A program made the translations under genes and the position numbers. 64,000 nt of DNA from Polytrichum commune (taxonomy: Eukaryota; Streptophyta; Polytrichopsida; Polytrichales; Polytrichaceae). Below are positions 55,789 to 64,000 of this stretch, one piece after another (within the stretch, counting starts at the first letter, position 1; each line of letters starts with the position of its first letter). The stretch covers positions 4,342,001 through 4,406,000 of the forward strand of contig OX485803.1 of assembly GCA_950295325.1 (NCBI GenBank), written 5' to 3'. The notes under the pieces are model-generated. The model worked only from the letters and a program-made list of their open reading frames with translations. It ran no database searches and had not been told where the DNA came from.

Positions 55789-56122
55789 TGCAGAGGTCAG
55801 TGCTCATCATATTATGTGCAAGTTATTTTGTGTGTAGACATGGTCATCAACACCAAGATTGTTGAAATCATATCCGAATATGTGGGTTTTGTTCTGGTGC
55901 ACTGGCCAGGAACACAACATGTAACCGAAAGATCACAACATGTGATTGGTTGGACTTGGAGACACTAGGATCTTGATCGATTATGCTCCAAATCTTCTCG
56001 GACATTGGCACAATGTCCATAGCCAATGCAGAGGAGGTTAGTAATTACCAAATTGTGTGCAAGATGTTTTGTGTGCAAACATGGTCATCACCACCAAAAT
56101 TGGTGAAATTATAACCGAATTG
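55789..56122 (+). repeat. Two-copy local duplication
   Basis: About 55,789-55,880 and 56,028-56,122 share gcagagg..agt, ttgtgtgcaag.t.ttttgtgtg, acatggtcatca.caccaa.attg.tgaaat.ata.ccgaat. The copies are about 240 bp apart. The second lies in a short open frame (56057-56254) that I do not consider a proven gene. Confidence 0.7.
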
Positions 56123-56254
56123 AAAGCATCCGCCACTCAAGACTATTGTAACCTCCAGAGACAAGAAATTGAAGAGTGGCATGGGAAAATCTACGAGTAT
56201 AAGTCGGTGAGGACTGGAATTTCCAATCTGAAGAAATGTGAGATTTGGATGTGA

Positions 56255-59060
56255 GGACCAATTTCACATCACAAAGAGAAATCAACAACTTCATAATTCT
56301 AGTATGCAAATCTAACAATCCCTTAAGCCTTCAATCTCTAGCAAAACCCAAAGACTCAAAAGTGCAATGTCTATTTTGAAACCTAGGTTTAAAACAATTA
56401 ATTTTAGTTAAGTTGCGTTAAGTTAACCCATTAATGAATTAACCCATAATGTCCTTGATCCCAAGGCATATCCTTAGTGTGGGTCCCACCACCTGTGCAC
56501 ATTAATTACCTATATTATATAACTAATCGGGCCTAAAAAATGTTGTATTATGAGCGTTGTAGTTGTTATATTGGGATAAATTAATACTTGCAAGTTTGTT
56601 CGACAAGAAATGCGTCGTGTAATCGAGGTGTCATATTATTGGGGTTAGACTGTACTTTGGGGGAAGGGATCTCTCTCATTGAGGCTTAACAAATTCTTTT
56701 TTATTTTTTTAACAAATCATCCTCACAATAATTGGTCGAGATCCACTCACATCCCATGTGGATGTCATAAGCTTATTTTGGCTTTAAAAAAAACAAGGGG
56801 GGGGGGTGCACAAACTAAGGTAGATGGGTTTTAAGTGGTTTGTTTTCCTTATTGGACCCTTACATTTGATTGGTCTGTGGTTTGGTGAGGATCAAAGAGC
56901 AAACATCATAAAGACACACGTATAAAAGAGATTAGACTACGTCTTCAAATATTAATAACTACTCTACCTCAATAGTGAACATGTTTGGGAGGACCTATAT
57001 GTCCAGTTAAGAGATAAACAAACAAGCAAATCTAATAACCATAACTAAATTAGGAGAGGTCTGATTTTCAATTTGATTTTGCATATGTTTTATTATAAAT
57101 TTGCTATTGCAACACGACTTTTGTTGTGTAAATCTAATTAGTAGAATCTAAATCACATAAAAAACGAACCAAATAGCACCCACATACCTTAGGGGGCAAC
57201 GAAAGAGTAAGTGTGGTCATGTGTACGTACTCCATGAAGCACACAAAAGACTTCCATGCCCATTTTCTTGCATGGCTTAGTTGTTACTATCCAAATATCA
57301 ATAGAAGTGGTCATATTAAACATTTTAAGAAAAATGTGGTTGCACTTCTCTCCAATGAGAACAGTAAGCAACTTCAGGTATTTGGGCCTATAACAAACAC
57401 TTCTAACTCCACTTTTACTCTTGGCCGTTGGATGAGATTGCAATTTGCCTCATTTGGTTAGTATTTGTGAAACATGAAGGTTGTTGTTTCAAGTGTTAAA
57501 ATCGGACTTGAGATGTAACAATTGTAAGAGGTGAAAGGGAGGATGCAGTTTTGTCTTTTAGTCACAAGTCTTCCCAATGGTGTTAATTGATGAGCTTAGA
57601 ATGATATCCTCATTTTGAACACATATTCCAATAACATTGTAACATGTGTCTTTCCGGTGTCCACTCTTATCTATGAGCCTCGCCAAAAGACTAGTGTTCA
57701 ATCAACATCCTCATACCTTAATTTACAGATTCGCACCTCGAGTCAAAGTAGATTTGACCCAATGTTTCAATTATCCAGCACATTACATATAGAAGACTAA
57801 AAGTTCTTTGATGGGCTTAGCTTCGATGAGGTTAGCTTTTACATGCTCTTGGAGATCGAGGTGAGCTTTAAGCCAAACCTTTGTAGAAGCATATTCTTAT
57901 GACAAATCTTTCCCAACATCCAAGCACTTGAATTGTGAATCCACAAATGTGGGCCCTGGGAATATAATCATGGGATGTCGGGTACTCAATCTAGATTTAA
58001 GTCTCCGTGTGCAAGGTTTGTGCATCCCATAGTTATGGCCCATAGAATGAACACACAGTGCTTAATAATGTTATGTATGTGCTCTTTGATGCACATATAA
58101 TATAAAAATAGGTGAGAAATGTTATTAAATCATAAAGCCTTCACTAAGTTGGGAATCTACAGGCATATCTTTGCCACATGTTACTTGGAGTGTGCTTGAG
58201 ACAATAATTTAGTAAATCCCCCCCCTAGGATATTCACAAATCACAGCAATAGTTTCTAGGGTTGATTTTGAGTGGACAAGAACTTCACCTTAAGATACCA
58301 TAATTTAATGTGGGTCATGCACTATTTGGACCATGCGAAAGCCACAGTAATTACAAAGAAGACTTTAGTTACACGGTCTACAATACTGCACATATACAAT
58401 CATTGTAATGTTTGGTCAACTTTTGAACCACACCAATTGTTTTTAAGCTATTATTGGTGTGGACTTTCTCATTCATGATGAATTAGTCATAAATTATAAA
58501 CTTCAACTGGCAATTTACCCTCAATCCTATCAAACAACCAACACAAACACTCCCGGTAGAGAATCTCAAAAAGATTCGAATGAGCCTAAGGCTGTCCTTC
58601 CCTTGGTTTCCAAGAGTATGTAGTAGTAGCATCTCGATATTATGATTGAATCGATGCACTTCTTCTACTGCTTTTGACATCAGAATTGAATAAGAATTTC
58701 TAGGTCAAAGTCTTTGCTGATGGAAATCTAATATTGAGCACTTCAAAATGTAGAGAATTTCAATGTCTTTCAGGTGAGCCTCAACTTCATCAAACACAAG
58801 GGCAAAGTAAGAATAGGTTTTTTGGGAGATCCCAAATATCGTGAAAGGCAACAATCGTACTTGTATCAAAGTTTTATGGGCATCATTGGTCTCATGGACT
58901 TTTGATGTGCTCAAAATCAGACCAAGAGCTGAAATATATATGTAGATATGAACTTAGATCTCAAGTTCAAGTGTCGCCAATGACGTTGGGGAGGGTTTGA
59001 ATGGCTCCCTCCATGGTTATAGGCTCTACGACAACACAACAAAGTGCTTGTAGCCTAAAG
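56255..59060. other. Intergenic; holds one copy of repeat family B
   Basis: No supported gene. Family B occurs at 57,377-57,530 (see 44.6 kb). G and A homopolymer runs lie near 56,787-56,808. Confidence 0.45.
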
Positions 59061-59063
59061 GAG

Positions 59064-59165
59064 GCATAACACCCTATTCTGCATCACGGGCCCCCGTGAT
59101 CAGCACAGGGTTAACGGGCTCATATTCACGCCAGTATAAATTATACGGGCGTTTTCTTTTCTTTC
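59064..59165 (+). repeat. Dispersed repeat family A, inverted copy beside the LINE relic
   Basis: The segment ggcataacaccctattctgc, then atca.gg, then .ccgtgatcagcacagggtta, ending in ttttcttttctttc, is the inverse of 62,440-62,542 and about 110 bp long. The pair brackets the LINE relic as imperfect inverted repeats. Confidence 0.65.
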
Positions 59166-59829
59166 TGCTTGTAGCCATGCGCATGTCAACCATGGTATTC
59201 CAATACATGTCTTTATCATCTTGATTTTAATGATGAGTTGTCAACCCTTGTAAGATTAGAAAGAAATGAAGGATTCCCATGATACTTGGGTGGCCAAATT
59301 CCCATGGGTTGAGCTTCATTTGAATGTGCATGATCATTTGCACACAACTAAGTGGAAAGTCTACACGAAAGTTGTGAGTACCCACGGGGAGTGCCCAAAA
59401 TTGTTAATGCCAAGCAAGATAACTTATCTAAACATCTTGTCCAACCATGTGGCACTAGAAGTATGAGTCATACTTTGATGAGCTTTAGTATAAATATGCA
59501 ACGAGACGGGTTTTATTTCTTGCCATTAGACACAAGATTATCATGCATACGATGGCAAGGGGGCCAAGGGGTGAGAAACTCATGAAAGTAATGCAATTTG
59601 CTACTATCTTGACATGTCATTAATCCATGTATACAACTTTCATTATAGGTGGTCAGAAACAACTCATATAATACCTTTCCAATGGTATATTACACGCCCC
59701 AAAAATTTTAAAATTGCAGTTGCAAGATGAAAAAGAAAAAATTGTAGTCGTTTAGTGACTGTAAATCAGGCTGGTCAAAAGAACTGCAACCGATATCAAT
59801 TGTGGTTTTTTTGGGCATAATTTTCTACT

Positions 59830-62460
59830 AGTGAATTGAAAGAAAAACTTGAGACTTCCTAATACTACCTTCTCAAATAGTGATTGAAACTTATCTCTGA
59901 TAAATTTATATAGGGGACACTCCAATACAAAGTGTGCCTCATTTTCAACTACATTATAAGAGCAAAAGTGATAATATCTATTAGCTTATGGAGATAGGGA
60001 TAGTTGACCACCGTCCAGTTTCAATGGCAAATTTATGATTCCAGGTGTAGTAAGCAACAATGATCTTGCATTGTGTGGGTATTCAATGGTTGCTTCAAGT
60101 ACAATTCCCATTCGTATTTGAGAGAGTTCTTGAGGTGGAGGTAGTCTAGTTTCTTCTCCAAGAGATGGAACGAGTACCACTCTTTAACAAGAAAAACCTC
60201 CTTCTAATGTGATTGTTGATGTCATTGGGTTGTCATGTGTTTTCCAATGAGATAGTCCCCATGATGCCTTCCACATGGTTGTTGATTTGTGTTAGGTGTC
60301 AATCCCTTGTTCGACAAGATGTCAGGCTAGCAAGGTTGCTTGACCAACTAACCAAGAGGAGGGTAGGTGGGCAAGCCGGTGTTGAAAACCCACAATGAGC
60401 ATAAAAATGTATAATTTTATGGGAAGTTCTCCAAATTTGGCTAGCACAATATGATAGGTTGTCAAAGAATGCGCTTTGACGTGAGACAACATATGTATCT
60501 TCATGCCTTTTCAAAAACCTTCCAATGAGAGTTTCTCAAGTCACCTCCCCAAATTACAATGCCATATATGCAAGTTGGAAGCACCAAAGCCTTAAGTAGA
60601 TGAGGTTTGAGTTCCCAACTACTACTTCTTTTCTTAAAGTGCCCATGAAGGCTTTCAAACTAACAAATTTTCGCCATTTACTTGATGGCTCAAAGTGGCC
60701 AAATTAGTAAAAAATAAAATCCCAAAGTATTTATATTCATGGGTTATCTCAATTTGGTCATTGCCTAGGTTACAAAGAATGGCAACCACCGCATTAAATA
60801 CCCATAGAGAATCCCAATCAAGTTTGACCAAATATGTTTCAAGTTCATCAATGTATAAGCCAAATAGTGTGATGGAAAGGGGACATCCTTGTTTAACAGT
60901 AATGTCCAACATTACTTCACCATGTGACTCCCGTTAATTTGTACTTTTGCATAGATTGTCATATGCATCGCTTTTACAACTTGTTGTAATTAAAGTGGTA
61001 CACATTGGAGGCGTTCCCAAAGTTGGAAGAGTTCCCAACACTTGCCACATGGAACCGTGTCAAAAGTTTTTTTTGAAATCAACAAAACATGAATAAAGAC
61101 ATTGAACTTCAAATACTTTTTCAATTAAAGTACACAATGTAAGGATGTGGTCCAAAGAGATCTACCTTCCATGAAACTTGCTTGTCCTCTTGCTATGACC
61201 CCTTTCAATTATGCCCATTAATTAATTATTTTTTAAAAGGGAGCCATAGAGCTTGCTAAAGATAGTTCCTAGATTTATGATCATGTTGTTCTCTAGGGTG
61301 TTTCTTTTGTTGGATTTGAAGATCATTTAAATAATATTGGTATCCCATGAAAGCTTGGAAATCTTCTCTAGTCAATAAATTAAATAATATCATGACTGGC
61401 TCACATAAATCAATCGCAACCCATTTCAAAAACTTAGGTTGCAGCCTATGAATATCTTCTACCTTGCAATTTGCTAAGTCCCTTCTATGAATAAAATAAA
61501 AAACAAATAAAAAATCATTGATACCTTGTCTTGAGGTGTAATATGTTGTGCAATAATCTGTGGCTTCTTGTGGCATAATTGGGAGGGTTGAATTGTGTTT
61601 TTCTTCAAAGCTCATTCCAAATAAAATTTGAGTTCCTTTTTAGCAATTTTTTTAGCAAAAGATGTTATTCCTTTTGATTGTGCTTCAAGTAAGAGCATTT
61701 CTTATGCCAAATCATCATGTGGTATTTTTTGAAAGCTATTGTTGGAATCAATATTGACCAAGCGACTAGGGTTTAACACAATATGGTAGTTTTGCCTCGC
61801 CTCTCGACAATCATTATTGAACCATGTGTTGAATGGTCTGCCTCTTTGTTTGCCACAAATTTTTTTTAAAGAGAGGATTGGTTGAGCCGCATGTAATATC
61901 AAGTCTAACCAAGTTCAAGTGTCTACATCTAATCAAGTGTAGGTCTTGCCTTGCATATAAGTGAGTTCAATTAGAACATATTGGTTTGCCATCTTAGGAT
62001 TGGGACGAAGCACTTGACATTGACTAGACAAGGCTAGAAGTCTTAATCCTACACTTTTGACATATTTTGAAGAGATGACCATGGTCTAAATCGGATGTTC
62101 ACTAACTATGGAGAAACCAAATTTAGAATTGCAAAGGGAGGTAGGATCATCTATGAGATAATTAAGTACACCATGCCCACCCGTACTAAAGGAACAAGTG
62201 AAATTTTGACATAACTTATTTACCCCATTAAGAATTATAGAGCAGAAGAAAGACAAAATTTCTACTAAAAAAACAACATAAAGCATTATAATGGCCAATG
62301 TCTTTAGACTCTTGTAGCCAGTGTGGTCTAGGAACCTCTAGCAGATTGATGCCATTGACATCAAGATGGAAGTCTTGTCCTTGGTGAGAACTAGGTTGAG
62401 CATTGAAATCACCTACTAGAAAACTCAAGAAAAGAAAAGAAAAAATAATACCCATTCTAA
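59830..62460 (-). pseudogene. Decayed, internally deleted LINE (non-LTR retrotransposon) ORF2
   Basis: Read on the minus strand, the order of motifs is that of a LINE ORF2. LVGDFNAQ (endonuclease end) is near 62,415, WFNNDCREAR near 61,830, FNLLTRE (start of the RT linker) near 61,385, VKQGCPLS...LFGLYIDEL (RT block 4) near 60,895, YKYFGIL near 60,735, LPIKLYIFMLIVGFQHRLAH near 60,430, and an ENEAHFVLECPLY C-terminal block near 59,935. The catalytic YADD should lie between LFGLYIDEL and YKYFGIL. There, FNAVVAILCN runs straight into LGNDQIEITHEYKY, so the motif is deleted. The 5' part of the endonuclease is missing as well. Many stops and shifts are present. The copy is dead. Confidence 0.82.
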
Positions 62461-62640
62461 AGTACCGACATGAATACGAGCATGTTAGCCCTGTGCTGAT
62501 CACGGTGTCCTGTGATGCAGTATAGGGTGTTATGCCTCTTGTGGGAGGTGGGCTCTGCTGGTGTATTATTTAATCCCATTTCATTAGGGTGGGGGGACGG
62601 GGGTTTATTTATTATCAAGTTTCCTTTTGTTTAGGAACTA
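62440..62640 (-). repeat. Dispersed repeat family A, copy at the 5' side of the LINE relic
   Basis: It has the same orientation as 30,060-30,350 and is inverted relative to 59,064-59,165. The A/G-rich tract at 62,427-62,444 abuts the point where LINE homology begins (VGDFNA). The repeat may therefore have inserted there, or may mark a truncation point. Confidence 0.6.
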
Positions 62641-64000
62641 AAAAAACCACTTCTAAAGTTTGATAAGAAACAAACTCGGTGAAAAGAAGAGTGTAAGGGT
62701 CTGTAGTTATAGATTTGTAGCTTTTGGCGCTAGAAGGTGAGAAGTAGCATATACCAATACAGATTTCCATGTAGACACCTATATCCTTGTGGATCCTAAT
62801 CCACATATGTATGTTCGTGTGAGTGGAAGGGAGATGTGAGACCCATGAACAAATAGACTTCCTAATAAATACAATAATACCCCCATGTCCTTGTGAAGTG
62901 GTGCCTAATTTTTATGTTGTCATATTCATACCATGCAATGAAGAAATGACCATAACTAGGGGTTTTTGCTACACCTATTCATCTTTCTCCCAAGTTTTTA
63001 TCAAGAAGCTTAGATGTATAGTTGAAAAAATACTTATTATTAAAATAATTTCGTGCATAGAATAAGCTCTACAATTTCAAGAGATACATGAAATGGGACA
63101 CAATTTTTGAGGTTAAAGTTCTCCCTTGGTGTTGCTTCAATTTAATTTGACTTGTTGTGAAATTAAGGCCTGAAGCTCAGACTAACCTATCTACAACATG
63201 GTTTGAAGGCATTTCAGATATGTTTAATGAAAGTTGTATAACTGAGCTTAACCCTTCAACAGCCTTGGTAAGACATGGTTAAGGGTTAAAGCGCACCATG
63301 TTATACAACCCATAAATTTAGCCCATCGAACCAGAGTTCAAATCATTTTGCTTCAGGTTAACCTTAGGGTTTTTTTTTTTGCGAAGAATATGCTGCAATA
63401 ACGATGTTGCTTGCCGCCACAAATCCCAACTGTATGTATGTAGTCTAAAATGCATCCTTCACAACTTTCTTTTGTAAGTCAACTTTAAATTAGTCCACCT
63501 AAAGAAGAGTGTGGGAGACTCTCACCAGAAAGAAATTCCCCTCAGAAATGTTCCAGTCTCAGACATCTACCAACTTCAGGTGTAAATAGGTATTAATAGC
63601 TTAATATGAAGGGTTGAAATTATGCATGCAAAGTTATAATCATGTGGATGCAGTCCAACACACATCAGTGGAAATTTGGCTTGAGGGTTTGATTAACTAT
63701 TTTACTCTGAAAATATAGCATCTGTGACGATCAAGTGGACAACAGACACCCTGAGTATTTTTACAAGGCAAAATTCTCTCCAACAATCCTAGTGCTGCTA
63801 ATCCCATTTCCTTGATGTTGAATTGAAATCAATCAATCAATGAACATGATGGGAGCTGGAACACCGCCATTGAGGCACGTCAAACATGTAACCATGACAA
63901 CTTCTTTATCCTACACAATGCATAATCCGTAGAACCTTGGTGTACAAATTCATAACTAATGTTCAAAAGTACAAACCTGAATTGGAAAAATCTCCAAACT
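62641..64000. other. Intergenic, nothing firm recognised
   Basis: No supported gene or repeat. TTAACCC occurs twice near 63,250-63,290, but without the longer inverted repeats of the 23-kb element. Confidence 0.4.

Noticed and set aside
59266-59585. Overlapping plus-strand open frames next to the LINE
   Set aside because: No recognisable motifs and no splice context; likely chance frames in AT-rich DNA.
63248-63288. A second TTAA-type element suggested by TTAACCC and GGGTTAA words
   Set aside because: The words are only about 30 bases apart and lack the longer inverted termini of the 23-kb element.

Overview
The window looks like nuclear DNA from a land plant with a large, repeat-rich genome. 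The evidence is AT-rich intergenic sequence, spliceosomal introns, plant-only gene types and deep layers of decayed transposons. Several repeat families (a Tnp2-type transposase, an HUH/Rep-like ORF, an unclassified transposase-like family, and a LINE with a distinctive C-terminus) feel to me like repeats of seed-free vascular plants such as ferns or lycophytes. That placement is an impression from memory, not a search result.

I can support only two host genes. At about 10.1-15.4 kb (+) lies a multi-exon ABI3/VP1-type B3 transcription factor with recognisable B1, B2 and B3 regions. The five exons carrying the B3 domain and its C-terminal extension join in perfect phase, but the 5' half (B1 to B2) is hard to thread and may contain a frameshift or unrecognised introns. 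At 17,734-19,392 (-) lies an intact, intronless DPE1-type 4-alpha-glucanotransferase with all three GH77 catalytic residues and no obvious transit peptide. The two genes converge across about 2.3 kb.

The rest is mostly mobile DNA. 0.5-2.4 kb: decayed Tnp2/CACTA-like transposase. 4.4-5.5 kb: Ty3/gypsy Gag-protease relic. 5.8-6.2 kb: Tourist-like MITE. 14.5-14.9 kb: hAT-like MITE in an ABI3-like intron. 23.05-23.64 kb: TTAA-flanked piggyBac-like MITE. 23.94-29.55 kb: a four-layer nest, in which a pogo/Lemi-like element carries a MULE-like MITE, whose target duplication is split by a complete two-ORF PIF/Harbinger element, which itself carries a solo LTR. 32.0-33.1 kb: second decayed Harbinger transposase. 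36.9-37.9 kb: HUH/Rep-like relic. 40.3-41.6 kb: long-TIR MULE-like element. 39.2 and 42.0-42.4 kb: further MITE-like elements. 47.3-48.6 kb: second solo LTR of the nested family, expanded by a 32-bp tandem repeat. 51.5-53.7 kb: decayed transposase-like gene. 59.8-62.5 kb (-): LINE relic lacking the catalytic YADD motif. Minisatellites, local duplications and dispersed repeats fill much of the remainder.

I saw no tRNA or rRNA genes, organellar inserts or CRISPR arrays. The two host genes show no obvious functional link beyond a possible seed/spore reserve theme: ABI3-type regulators control reserve programmes and DPE1 acts in starch breakdown. That link is speculative.
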